Positions 1 to 14,000 of a DNA stretch of 64,000 nucleotides are shown in pieces; the first letter of the stretch is position 1; each line of letters opens with the position of its first letter. The notes beneath the pieces were generated by a model. That model was not told where the DNA came from and made no database searches. It saw nothing but the letters and a program-made list of their open reading frames with translations. Origin of the DNA: Hyperoplus lanceolatus. Its lineage: Eukaryota > Chordata > Actinopteri > Uranoscopiformes > Ammodytidae. The stretch covers positions 13,486,001-13,550,000 of the forward strand of contig CM049413.1 of NCBI GenBank assembly GCA_026929865.2, read 5' to 3'. Made by a program: the position numbers and the translations under genes.

Positions 1-57
1 TGCCAGGGATGCACAACATCCTGAAATATATGTACATATTTGAGTTGGAGACATAAC

Positions 58-726
58 TGTCAAGGCCTCACTTTAAAATCACTTTGAGTAAAAAGTTGCA
101 CAAATCACCCCACCTTCCCCTATAAAATTCAACCAATCAAATCGTTCTGACCGAACGATTTGATTGGCAGACCTGTTGTTTGCGGTCTGCTTCTGTATTG
201 CGCATTCTCAACTAGAGGGTTTGTTTTGATTCCACGGCAGACAGTAGCGAGTAGCGACCATTGTAGAAAAGGCCCCAACGTTCAAGTTACAGTGTTGTTA
301 TTTCTTACAGTGTGTTAAAATGTGTTTTGTTCAGTGTGGATAGCAGTCAGTTGGGCCGGGACATCAGTCGGCCAGAGAGCCTGTTTAGTTTCCCTTCTCT
401 TCTCCCTCGGTCAGATGTGTGAGCGTTGCCGTAGTAAGCGATCATTCCACATGGAAACGTGTTTATCTGAGTTTAAATGTGAATCACCCGTGTGTGAGTA
501 TGTACATGCAGTCCCGATCGCTGTTATAATATAGTTATAGTTATAGTTTGCATGCGATTCGCGGGTCGCAACAGCTGTTGTAACGTCTCCTCACGAGCAG
601 AGTTTAAACCTGTGTTCTTTTCCCGCGATCTATGTGCGACTATGCCTGTGAAAGAAGGAAAATAAAGAGCGGATAAAACCCTACTCCTCCTCTCCTAGTC
701 TCATGCTTATAGTCTGACGCCTGACA
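58..726 (+). mobile_element. candidate solo LTR
   Basis: The segment starts TGTCA and ends TGACA, the short inverted ends typical of retroviral or retrotransposon LTRs. It carries a TATA-like TATAAAA at about 120 and an AATAAA at about 660, in the order expected for U3-R-U5. No internal retroelement genes adjoin it, so it would be a solo LTR. I could not find a matching target-site duplication (ATAAC on the left, CCTCT on the right), which keeps confidence low. It could instead be ordinary intergenic DNA with chance motifs. Confidence 0.3.
132..166. repeat. perfect 15-bp-arm palindrome with paired CCAAT boxes
   Basis: CCAATCAAATCGTTC is followed by the 5-nt spacer TGACC and then by its exact reverse complement. 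Each arm ends in a CCAAT box, one per strand. It lies just downstream of a TATA-like sequence inside the candidate solo LTR. It may be a protein-binding promoter element or simply a hairpin. Confidence 0.6.
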
Positions 727-1655
727 CCTCTGAAGTGAAACCAGTGATACAAGCATGGAACGAGGGTGTGGGGGCATTGGAGGGAGGCGGGATGGTATGA
801 TAGTGCTGTAATTCTCAATTGCAACATGGGTGTGAGTCCCTTTAAGCACGAGGAAGTTTTGAGGAGCACAGGAGCAGCACACTGATGATGTAAGAGGGCT
901 GTTATTGGTTGATCACAATGATGGTTGCTGATCCAGGAGCATCCTAATCACATGCTTGCACTTTTTCTTGTTTAGCTTTGTTGAACACTTTGCATCACAT
1001 TGAATTTATTGAGCAAAATGCATTATTTTTTTTCTAAACTGGCTTAATTAATTTCCTCAAACCATAGATAATACTGAATGATATGGAGGAGCAATAGGGT
1101 AGGTGAATATTGTACTTCTGGTGGCAAGATTATGAATATTTTATGATTATGCTGCTCCGTCCCAGCATGATATGTAAATATGCTTTTTGCTTATAAGTTT
1201 ATTTCAAGTGTTTGTTTCTGCTGCCCCCAAGTGGGCAGAAAATGTAATCATGGCAGGTTTATAGTGATTTGCAGTGAGCATGGTTATTAATAATTACTTC
1301 CACATTCTGCCCAGCCCACATTTTCCCCTGATTTGAGTTTCTCAAATGACACACACTGTGAAAATCTGAAATGAATAGAAAATAGTTTGTATAGGCAATC
1401 ATTTCTAACATGCACATGTATTTTTTTGTTCATCCTTCAAATTTTGCCTAAACATTTTGTCCACTCACAAAATGCCTTCCCTGATTATCACCCATAAATT
1501 CCTTGAACATCCAATTACTTTTCGACCAATGTATGGTTTACTATGGTTTTCAATGCATCTAAATGTTAATTGATATCAGCTGTTGGTGGGCTAATTTATG
1601 CTTCTCCAGCTGTTCAATCAAAGCATGGAGCAGGTATTTGGGTTCACAGGACACT
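727..1655. other. intergenic stretch upstream of ctss, no gene seen
   Basis: AT-rich sequence without long open frames, splice-flanked homology or recognisable repeats. Nothing beyond its position upstream of the cathepsin gene can be supported. Confidence 0.5.
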
Positions 1656-1661
1656 TATAAA
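1656..1661 (+). promoter_or_regulatory. possible TATA box of ctss
   Basis: TATAAA lies 57-62 nt before the cathepsin ATG at 1718. Start of transcription would fall near 1686 and give a 5' UTR of about 30 nt. Assigned by position only; an upstream non-coding exon would make it irrelevant. Confidence 0.35.
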
Positions 1662-1717
1662 TCACTTTGTTTGTTCTGATTCCTGTTCAAAGAGGATAGC
1701 TTTTCCTAAATCCAGAA

Positions 1718-3469
<1,752 letters not shown>

Positions 3470-3527
3470 TCAGCAGATGGCCTAAGCTTTGGATGTATAT
3501 TTCTCAACAGTAGTTGACACTATTTTA

Positions 3528-3533
3528 AATAAA
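3528..3533 (+). terminator. polyadenylation signal of ctss
   Basis: AATAAA 59 nt after the cathepsin stop codon, giving a short 3' UTR that ends before the TTAA-flanked MITE at 3579. Confidence 0.6.
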
Positions 3534-3578
3534 TGGATTCATCCTTAACTGGTACTGTTTCTTTTTTTTTCTTCTTAA

Positions 3579-3902
3579 AGGTGCAATTTGCAGTTTTAGG
3601 GGAAGAGGATTTATTTACCTTTGCAGAGCCTGCTGTTAACATATTTTCTCTAAATGTAACTTGGTATTGAACCATATCAAAAATAAATTTCAGGCACATG
3701 GAATGCAAGACTAGAATATGTTTGAAAAAACTGGGGGCCCTGCTGCCGTAGACAACAGTGAAAGAGTAACTTAAGGTAGCTTTCTAACTACAGTGTTCAA
3801 GGGATCCAATTTTTCGCTCGGAAAGATTGTTTATTCACTTATAAGACTTTAACTTAGAAAATGTTCACCTTTCAGACACACCCAAAGTTACATATTGCAC
3901 CT
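3579..3902. mobile_element. TTAA-flanked MITE (324 bp)
   Basis: The left end TTAA|AGGTGCAATTTGCAG and the right end CATATTGCACCT|TTAA form terminal inverted repeats (AGGTGCAA/TTGCACCT) directly flanked by TTAA on both sides. TTAA target duplications are known for piggyBac and Kolobok-type transposons. The element has no transposase, so it is a non-autonomous copy. It lies just after the ctss polyadenylation signal. Confidence 0.65.
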
Positions 3903-3906
3903 TTAA

Positions 3907-5114
3907 CCGTTTCAATTTATTTATTTATTTTTGCACTGGAATTTTATAATTAGAAGTTTTCACTTCAAGTCATTTAGCCTGTTGACTGAGCAGGCCAGCT
4001 GGTTGTTGGTTCACTTTCTCTGTAAGACTGTAGATATTTAAGGAAGGTACTCTTTCTCTACAGACCCTTTTCAGTTGAAACCTATTATATTGGTTTGTGA
4101 AATTTAAGAATATTCTTGAATTACTGTGTTCCCCTTATTACTTGCTTGTAAGGGGCCAGTATGAACAGGAATACAGCAAGCAAAACATTTTTAATGGGCA
4201 TTGGAGTAGGCTTCTCTTAAAACTTCAAAGTTCCACTTGTCTAGTGGAATAAGCTAAATGTTAAACAATTGTGTGGCCTTTATGTGTAACCCATACATTT
4301 TGCTACATGACATTAGTTCTCTCAGAGCAAGAAAAACTGATCAAGCAGAAAAATGACTTCATTCTGTGTAATGCAAACATGACATTGTTTTTTTTTTTTT
4401 TATTACATGAGTTATTTTTAGAACTGGATAAATGGCACAAAGTGCAAGTCCCAGCATGATGTACAACTCTCACATAAAATAAATACAGCACCTTTTCATC
4501 ATCACTAAAATATTGTCAATATCCAGAAGTAAATACTGAATTTACCAAGATGTTCAGTCTTCATTTACAAAACAAGACAACACACGATAGATTTGTGTCG
4601 TATTGAACCTTTTTTTTTTTTTTTTTTTTTTTTGGAATAGTTTTTCCTTGATCTTTTGTTCCACAAATTCCAAACTTGCACGTACAAACATCTACAGTTT
4701 CTACACACGGTACATTGAATTTTTGAACTCACATTTAGAGTAGAACTTTTATCATTTAATAAACAGGTTGGAGTCAAACTAAAGGGGGGGAAAAAGGCAA
4801 ACATCTACTCCCTCAGTCCAAAGTACAGCAAAGGGTTCTTGCAGTTTGTTTTCTGGCATGGGTCGGCCCCTTCAGGACTGATCCTGTGTGAGTTGAGACG
4901 GAAACCATGCCATAAAAAGTCCTCCATTAAGTGAAGTATTCAGTCTGTATCACTGCCATCATTTATATACTTTATATATAGAATAGAAATTCCACACATA
5001 GGAACATTTAATAAACTTTCTCATTTTGGACAGAAGCTTTAATTTGACAGTGGGCTTTTTTGATGAGTTAAACCATGGTCCCTTTGGATCTGGTTTTACG
5101 GGGGGAGCATCCAC
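3907..5114. other. intergenic stretch between convergent ctss and sv2a
   Basis: AT-rich sequence with a long poly-T run at about 4610-4633 and a shorter one near 4389-4401, either of which may be an old retroposon tail. No coding homology was seen. The end of the sv2a 3' UTR may fall within it. Confidence 0.4.
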
Positions 5115-5120
5115 TTTATT
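5115..5120 (-). terminator. candidate sv2a polyadenylation signal
   Basis: TTTATT on the plus strand, i.e. AATAAA for sv2a, about 2.9 kb past the stop codon. Other TTTATT motifs occur nearer the stop (for example about 5637), so this is one of several possible ends. Confidence 0.25.
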
Positions 5121-7104
5121 GCTTACACTTCCCCCCTTTTAAACAGTCATGCGGACAAACGGGAATATGTCAAATTGTATTTTTCGGACATATCTTATAA
5201 ACATTTTCATCTCCTTTCCCTAACCTCTTTTCCGTCCGTATACTGTAAATTCTACCTCTGTTACAAGACGAATTGCATGATTTACAAGCTTCCTCCTCAG
5301 AAATTCAGGCATATAAAAAAATCAATTAAAAAAAGTTAGTTACCTGGGTTCAAGGTAAATGAGTAGCACAGTCACCACTAACTTACTTTCAGAACACATA
5401 CTCAAGTTTCACCAATTTTTTAAACCCCACGTTGATTAAGAACAATCACTGCAAGCAACAAATCTATGCCATCATACGACAATGAAAACACTAGTTCTTG
5501 CTTTAGACAAAAAACAGCTGACATACAGGACGTCCAAGAAGTCAGACAAGTACGATACAAACATGCGTCACAATTGGTTGAATACAGAGGGATTAGGGGG
5601 CTGAAGTCGTCTTTGTGAATTTGGGATATGGTCCTTTTATTTCTAAAGAGAGAACAGACATCTCTGACACTTGTTCTCTTTAATTGGGATTTCTCTTTTT
5701 AATATACTGAACTTCATCAGCAAAAGAGCACCCGAATCTATCATGAGGAACCACATCATACATTTTTACACTGCAAAAGGTTTGTGTGTGTGTGTGGTTT
5801 TCTTTTCTTCTCGTAGTGTAAATATATGTCCATGGTCCCGAACTGAGCTGTATTCATCGCAGGGATGAAAACACAGACAAAAAGTAGAAAAATATGAGAC
5901 AGACGATTTAGAGTCAGCTTTCACACACACACGCACACACACACATGCACACATACATACACACAAGTACACACACAAGACTTTGTACACAAACAGCAAA
6001 GGAGAGACTCGATCCTCAGCATATAATAAAGATTCGACAGCATTAAAGATATAATTTGAAATTTTCGGAAATAGTTAAGAGTTAAATGAAATGATTGATA
6101 TTAATCTCCAGCATGAGAGTAGTATCAAACTTCTCATCTGACTCTTGGCAATAAAGCGAAAAAGCTTACTCATTAAAATATCAAATTATTATTTTAAATG
6201 TTGTACCTCCCTTTCTCTCTCTCACGTTGTCACACACACAAATACACGCACACAAACACAAACCGTACTCACACAGATCAAGAGGTCAGACAAACCCCCC
6301 ACAATTGAGATATCATGCATTATTCTTCAGAAGTGTGTCTTTGACTTACATGAGTCTACTCTGGGGGCGAGTACACACACTGTCTAGAGGACGTGTTTAG
6401 GTCAATTGACAGCATCCACATTACTCACTCACTGATTGTCAGCACACACACTGATGTACACCTTTGGAGAAAATGATACCTAAGTAGGGACATGTGTAAA
6501 TAATGGTACCCAATTAGCTCTCCTTTAAGATCAAAAAGTCAGAATCAGTACTTGTGTTAAATGTGTACGTTATCGGTTAAGCGGTATCATACAGGAACAT
6601 ACTTAACTTTTTCCGGCACAAAGGGATGCCGTGAAAGGGAAGAGGAGCCCTTAAAATGAAACAAGACAAGTGGTTTGTGATCTATCATTCACTTTTGTGC
6701 TGCACTGCCCAATCAATGTGACTTTGTTGTTTGTTTACTGATTATTCTTTTTTTTTTTTGGTCCTTTGTTTAAATTTGTGCTCATGAGAATTAATCAGGT
6801 GACATAATGACTTTTAAGAAAGGATACTGCATTGATTGCGTTGAAAACAAAAAACTCGTTTTTTGACATCTTTTCACATTAAGGCAAATTAAAGCAGCTA
6901 TGTGTATGGGACGGAGCTGAGTTATTTTTCTTGTGTATATGAGGAAAACTCTCTTGTGGTTCTTTATCATAATGCCGTCTGTAAACATGGCGTAATCATT
7001 GCACCACACCTGAGCTACTGCACGAGTTATGTTGAATATAATTCTTCTAAAAATAATTAATGAATAAGTTATATGTTTTTCTCTTCAAAGACACATATGC
7101 AATC

Positions 7105-7106
<2 letters not shown>

Positions 7107-7156
<50 letters not shown>

Positions 7157-7183
7157 TCTCACTCTCACTCTCACTCTCACTCA
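7107..7183. repeat. (CA)n plus (CTCACT)n compound microsatellite
   Basis: About 23 AC units run directly into several CTCACT hexamers. Likely polymorphic; lies in the presumed sv2a 3' UTR. Confidence 0.9.
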
Positions 7184-8048
7184 CAACTACTCTAGGTAAA
7201 TATCACACCATAGGATCTGCTCTCACATTTAGCACTTGACCAAAATCCGTCCCCGCAGACGTTCCTGTGCTGCAGACGTGAACATGTCCAATGGCAGGGA
7301 GGGAAGAACATTAGTTGAACACTGAACACTGAGGAACTGATCGAACTGATCCCATTTACAACAGAGAATCCTGTGAAATTCATCTTCTGTGATTTTGTGG
7401 CAATAAGTAGAGGAGCAGACTGGACTTATGTAGGGACAGGGAAACATTGAATTCTCTTGTCTCTGCATAAATCAAGCCTTCACTGGAATGTCTCAATATG
7501 TTTTTTTCAGGAGGTCTGGCTTTAGTAGCAAGCAGTAATCAATGAACGGAAATGTTAACTGTAAGCAAAGCAGCACTGAAAGCCAGTCAATTTAGGGCAG
7601 AGGACAGACGAGAAAAAACACTGCAATCCTATTTGCAAATCGACCACACACACAGACTAAATCTTTTCACTTTTCCCCATTACTTTTCAGTCTCATTTCT
7701 TCATTTGTGATCTCTGTCTCCTCTATTGTGTATTGTGTATTGTACCAGCGAGAGAACGCTCCCAGAAAATAACATTTTAGCCTTTTCTGCAAACCACGAT
7801 TTGAACTGCACCACCCCACGCATATTTACACTTCTGAAAAGCTCTGATGTTTTTTTGGTACCTGACGAGTGGTGTAGTTGTCATGTTTTGACTTTGAATG
7901 ATGCAATCCGTATTTCAAAGGATTCTGGGCTTACAATGGGGATGGCAGTCAGTCCTGTTGGTGTGTGACGCTCTCAGGGATGTTTGGGCTCTGGTGGTCA
8001 AACGCACACTCCAGCCGTGCTCCACTGCCCACTGCTGGCCATTTTGTT

Positions 8049-11000
8049 TTACTGCAACACTTGGCCTCGTGTTTCAGGCAACTTTGTAGCGAGGAAACTA
8101 CCTGCAGCGAGCGCGCCAGCAGCAAATAAGATGGGCAAGGCCTTGGTGATGCCAACGAACGACTGGAAGATGCTGATGCCCAGGACGGCCGCTAGTTTAC
8201 AGAGGGCATTCAGGAAGCCAAACGCTGTGGTCCTGAACACAAGCAAAGAGGGACAGACATGATCACAGTGAGGAGTTTCAGCTACACTGACTATGAATTC
8301 ATCTGCATTCAGTGAGCCTGATTACTGTATTCGAACATGTTCAGTTTATTTTATCACACCCTCTCTGAGTATGTAAAAAAATGTAATATACATAAAATCC
8401 TTTCAATGGTAGCTCTTGCAGTTTGGTGCTCAGCCCACATGGACACTAAAGATACCGTGGCACTGGTGAAACAACATTTGACAGACAAATTATATTGATT
8501 ATTTTTAAGCCAAAACTGCTTTCTTTCCTTTTTCTATTAGTCCGTTAGAACTGTTTTGATCTGTTAATACATTAAAGCTGCCACAGGCCCTGCAATTTAA
8601 ACCACTGCATTCCCAACAACTGCACAGAAAGTTAAGTGATTTTAAAAACAGTGACGTCTCGTGTTACCTTTTGTCCGAGGGGTAGAGCTCCACTGTGATC
8701 ACGTCCAGGGCGTTCCACGAGGCGATGCTGATGCCACCAAACAGACACAAGAGGGCGATCAGCCCTGACTCACTGTTACCGAACATCAGGAAGAAACAGC
8801 TGACGCAAGATATGACACTGGATCCCGCTGTTTGGAGAGAGGAACACAACTGTGTTAAGTTGTTTAACAGCCCCGTATGGCCTCAAGTAAATGATCTGCA
8901 TTGATTCGATTCAACCTACCCAGCATCCTTAAACGGCCAATTTTGTCCATTAACAGAGCTGACACGATGTTGCCAGGCAACACCGCCAACGTGCCGAGGA
9001 AGTTCACAAAGTAAATCATGTAGGCATTGTTGAAGTCGTCGCTAAAGTCAAGTATGCAGCCCTCCTTGTTGTGCAGGAAGGTGCTGTTGACCAGCTTACA
9101 GTCAAAAAACCTGTATTTGAATAAATCTGATGGAAGAAGAGAGGGGAGAGGATTTTTTTTTTATTGCTCTGTTATATTTTATATTTAAAAAAAGAAAAAC
9201 ATAAGGAAGTGATTGACATAAATTAAAATCTATGTTTTTTAAGTTTTAAATCACAGTTTGGTTTTCTGACAAAAACCCAGATGAAATTTGAGATAACCAA
9301 AGACCTACAGTGCACTTTTCTTCATGATTTTAAGAGGTTTTCCTAGAGCATGGAAAGGATGGGTTGAATAATCTCTCAGCAAAAAGAAACCAAGACATTT
9401 CCAAAGCCACCACACAACCCAATCCTCAGTCAGCGGCTGTTTTTAATCAAAGTCCCTTTCAGGCAAGAAACATAAAAACAAGCCTGTGTTACTATGAATG
9501 AAAGGAAAAAATTAAACAGTACAAGCTCTGTCACTCTGTTCTCTGGTTACAATTTGTCCGCCTGCAGCCGCAAAAAACTACATGATGGGATGTTTCTGAT
9601 GACACTGCTGAAATTGCTTCCATACATATAACCAATGACAGCCGTATTAAAGGGAGCCAGCGCCAAGAGATCATAACATTTTAAAGCACAAATGACATAG
9701 GGATAAAAGAGTGTATCGTTGCCTTCAGGCATGAGAAAATACTGCTGCTATAAATGCTGCCGTGGAAGGGAAGATGTCGAGATGTTGTGTTGAAAAATAA
9801 CAGCTTTTTTATTTTCTCTGGCAGAATCCTACTCGAGCTGAAATCCCTCCATAAAACAAGAAACCCCACAGTGGACCACAGCTTCCCCATAAACTTAAAG
9901 GTTGTTTTTAATCATCCCATCTTTTTTTGTGCATTTCCATGCACAGTTAAACACTTTGTGTTGCTTTAGATTTCTGCAAAGTAAGTTGTAGGACGTAGGT
10001 AGTACTTTCTTCTGGAGATGTCTGAAACATGCACAGCAAAGAAGAAAGCAATAACTTGGCAGTATAATGGTGATCTAATTTGAGTGAGTTTTCCATGTTT
10101 GAGTCTTTTTCAAATGCATTTAAAAGACTATTTGTAATATAGTTAGCAAGATAATAGAAGTCTTTAAAGACTGGAGTAATGTTTATGGACGTTAGGACGT
10201 TCAGCTGCTGATCTCATGTCATCTTAACACACACCATTTTGTCTCAGTTTAAAAAAACATTTTGACAATCTTTTGGTTCTGATTATCCTGATTACATCTG
10301 TTTTTTTTTTTTTAAGATTTTTTTTCTTTTTTTTCATTGTTATGCTTTATTGATAGTGTAGAGACAGAGTTGAAATGGGGCAGAGAGGGGAAAAAGTGTG
10401 ACCTACTACATAGTTTTTTTTTTTTTTTTCTATATTTTGGTAAAAAAAAAAACTCCTTGTGTTTTTTGTTTTTTTTTTTTTTTTATTTAAAAAATCTTTT
10501 TTTAAAAACATGCAGAGAACGACTGCGGCCTGGAATCGAACCCGGGTCCCATGGGAGGGACGCCCTACCAACTGAGCTCAGGACGCCCCTTTTTTAAATG
10601 TATCGATCATGAACCAATGTTTCACGGCTGATTCCATCTGCTCTCTGTTGTCAAAGATCCCGGTGTGGACTTGTTTACGTTGCTACGGTAACAGTTATTC
10701 AGCATGGTAACCCGTGGATACCAGCAACAGAAGGTTTCTATGGTTGCAATCCTGCAGAGCTGCTGTGTTTCATCCCGTCTCTATTTTCACTTTAAGATTT
10801 ATATTTCATCTAAAACCAGTCATGTTTTTGTTCAGCGACTGAGTAATAAAAGTATGGAGATCATTACCAATAAACTAAAGGAGATTGGCTTTTACACTCA
10901 GTTTTATATCACTTTAAAGCTGCACCGAATCAATAGTGTTGCACCAGCAATGGATCAAATAACTATGTAATCTGAAAGGAGACACTCCCATATAAATAGT

Positions 11001-14000
11001 ACCCGACTCTGCTGTTCCCTTCAGGCATCAGCCCTACCGAAAGTTGTCTAACTAATTGCTATGGTTTCACGGTCTGCATCTTCACAGCGTTATTTCTAGA
11101 TTCATAATGCAGATGTTTGCAGGCCAAAAAACTACGATACCCACCATAGGCTACCATGCCCAGTAACAAAAAAGCAGACAAAAGTTAGCGACAAGCTAAA
11201 ACAATCTGCAGCTTGGAGACCAAAATAGATCTAAAAGGACAGTGTTTATTAGACTCACATCTGCTTAATGACTGTTGGATGTGTAAAAAAAATAGGCACC
11301 TGTTTTTTTCCTATTTTTTTAATTACTTTTAATGATAAAAAAACATGTCTTGATGTGTCTTCAGCTTGTTATTTTTTCCCACAAGTGGAAAAAAAACATT
11401 CATATTTACCTGTGTTATAGAATAAGCTCGCAACGAAGGTGCAGTTTCTGAAGAAGGTGTGTGTGGAGGTGATGTCCTCAAAGTAGCACTCCTCAAACAC
11501 AGAGTCCTCAAACACCATGGACTTCATCTTCAGGTTGAGAAACCTGAAAAAAGGTCACACAGGTTTCCAGTTTAAGGTTTTTATGATATTTTATGAGGTT
11601 TTTATGATATATAATATACTGTGAGACCACTGTTAATGTAGTACCATTCAAATGAAAAATCGTATTACACTAATGACTAACACCTCTGTTCTTCTCAAAC
11701 TTCTCAAATTGTCCACTAACATAAACTGCAGCTCACAATGAAAAAAAGACACTCACTTGTCATTGAAGTAGTGGCCTTCACGATGCACCTGGTTTTCCAG
11801 GGTGAAGTTAAAGGTGACGTGCTCCACTCGTTCCTTCACAAAGGTCTTTGTGCGTGAGTCATACTCCTGCTTCTGGACGTACTTGATCATGTCTGGGAAC
11901 CACACCGTCAGACCATAATAGCTGCAAAGTTTTTTAAGAGTCAAACCGTGTGATTTAAGCATTTAAAGTGAACGTGATTCACAGTGAATAATATGGTTTT
12001 AGGAGTCTTTGGTTTACCTGAAAGACATGGTGAACCAAACAGCCATGAGCATGAATGTTGTCCGTTTATATTCTGGACTGAAGCACGCAAGAACATTATT
12101 CCGTATCTGCGACAAGAAAACATTTTGGATAAGGACATTTAAAAAGACCAGGGGCCTCATTTATAAAGCTTTGCGTGGGATTCACGTGGAAGCTGGCGTA
12201 CGGAAGAAATGTAGGATGTACGTGCGAACAAAACTATTCGGATTTATAAAACAGTGCGCACTCACGTCCTACGCCTGTTTCCCTTTATAAATCACAATCA
12301 ACTCTAAATGTGGCGCAGACTTTGCGGGCTTCACGTACCGCCCATATTTACCCATACATAGTCATCGACACGCCCAAATTAATATCATTTACTGAGTGCA
12401 TGAAGGCGGTAGTGGCAATCGCCGACTGAAAGGGAAATGGAAAAATAGACTCCACACGGTGTGGATCACTGCGGTCACCCCGAAGTACCCGTTGGAGAAG
12501 TGGCGACCAGGGAAAATATAGTTTGGTGGCAGTGTTAGCGTAAAGGCGTCAGAGTGCAGCCTGTGGCGATCTCTGTGAACGCTGTGGCCGAAATAAAAAG
12601 AAGTGATCCGACATAAAAGTGGACGCAAACAAGTGCATATCCTCACACAACAGTGTTTGTGCCACGAGCGGGGGACACTGAGACCCCCCATGAGATACAG
12701 ATTCGGAGAATTCATACCGGGGCAGTGGCGGGCGGCGGAGGGTTAATAATAAACTTCACAGTCCCTTTCAAAACACAATTGCGACGTGCTTAAACTCAAA
12801 GAAAAACACATAGATAAAACGGACTAAAAGCCGTGAAAAAAATCACAGTAGCCTATATGATGTACAGTAGGCTTATCATTAGTGTATGAAAAGGTGCACT
12901 CCTGTCTGCCTGACTGAGGCATCGAGAACAGCGTCAGTGTAAAAGTAATAGGCTGTATTCCACCTCAATATTATCAGAATTAATTCCACAACATGCAGAT
13001 AGGTTATTCTAACTGCAGAACTGATTCAAACGCTATTTTGTTTTTATTTGCACTCATATAGCCTATCTCCGTTTGTAGGCTATGTAAGATCCTAATTCGT
13101 TTTGTTTTTATTGGTATCACTCCATGGAATAATCCGTGGAGGCATTTGTTCATTAGTTGTAAGAATGGCTTCATCCATTTTGCAAAGGAACTCCCAATAT
13201 ATGATAGACCTACATGGCTTATAATAGGCCTATCTGGATTCATTTTACACAAACACATTCGTTCTCGCACTTCATACATGTGCCGACGGAGTCGCCGTTT
13301 CTCCTTTCTCCACTTTCTGTGCGTACGCATGGGTCAGAGTTTGCGTTGAAGACCGCACATCTCCCGTCAAGTTTGGTTTTTATAAATCCCAATATTTGCT
13401 TAGAAATTGGCGTGCGCCCTCTTCTGGGCGTACGCAACGTTTATAAATGAGGCCCCAGGTCTAAACTCCTCAAAGAATTCTACTCAGTTCATCTGACACA
13501 CATTGCATTAAGGTCTTACTTTATTCTCAAGATGTTGTCATATACTGTATATGGTTTACATCTCTGAGCAGTAACGTGCAACTTATAGAGCAGGAAATAA
13601 TTTAATGAACCTGCGATAAAACTTAAAGGCAGCCGTGCTGGTTTTCCAAAAACGTCCTCCTGCCAAAGATATTGGCTTCTACACATAACTACCAATGTTA
13701 AACAGCTTCAACTTTAAAAGTGAAGACTTGTCAGTACAGTAGGCCTTAACCCTTTTGTTGTCTTAAGGGTCAGAAATGACCCATCATTATGTTTAACGCC
13801 AGCTAAAAACATCCGAAATTATCTATTTTTACATGACATTTGAATGGTAAATGGACTCTACTTACATATTGCTTTTCCCTGGTTTTTCACAGACTCAAAG
13901 CGCTTTACATTGTTTCGTACACATCCACCCAATCACACATACATTCATACACCGATAGCAGCAGCTACCACGCAGGGTGCAAGCTAACTATCGGGAGCAA

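Larger units (their letters stand above)
5115..8048 (-). other. probable long 3' UTR of sv2a
   Basis: About 2.9 kb after the sv2a stop contains no coding homology, only CA-rich tracts (about 5920-5975, 6230-6265, 7107-7152) and AT-rich DNA. Mammalian SV2A also has a long 3' UTR. The boundary is inferred, not shown. Confidence 0.4.

Noticed and set aside
322-534. 70-codon open frame at the left edge
   Set aside because: No homology, and it falls inside the candidate solo LTR.
13745-13830. CCCTTTTGTTGTCTTAAGGGTC-type motif, common at fish transposon ends
   Set aside because: Only one end is seen; a related CTCCTAAGGGTTAAG motif near 18285 is too far away to be its partner.
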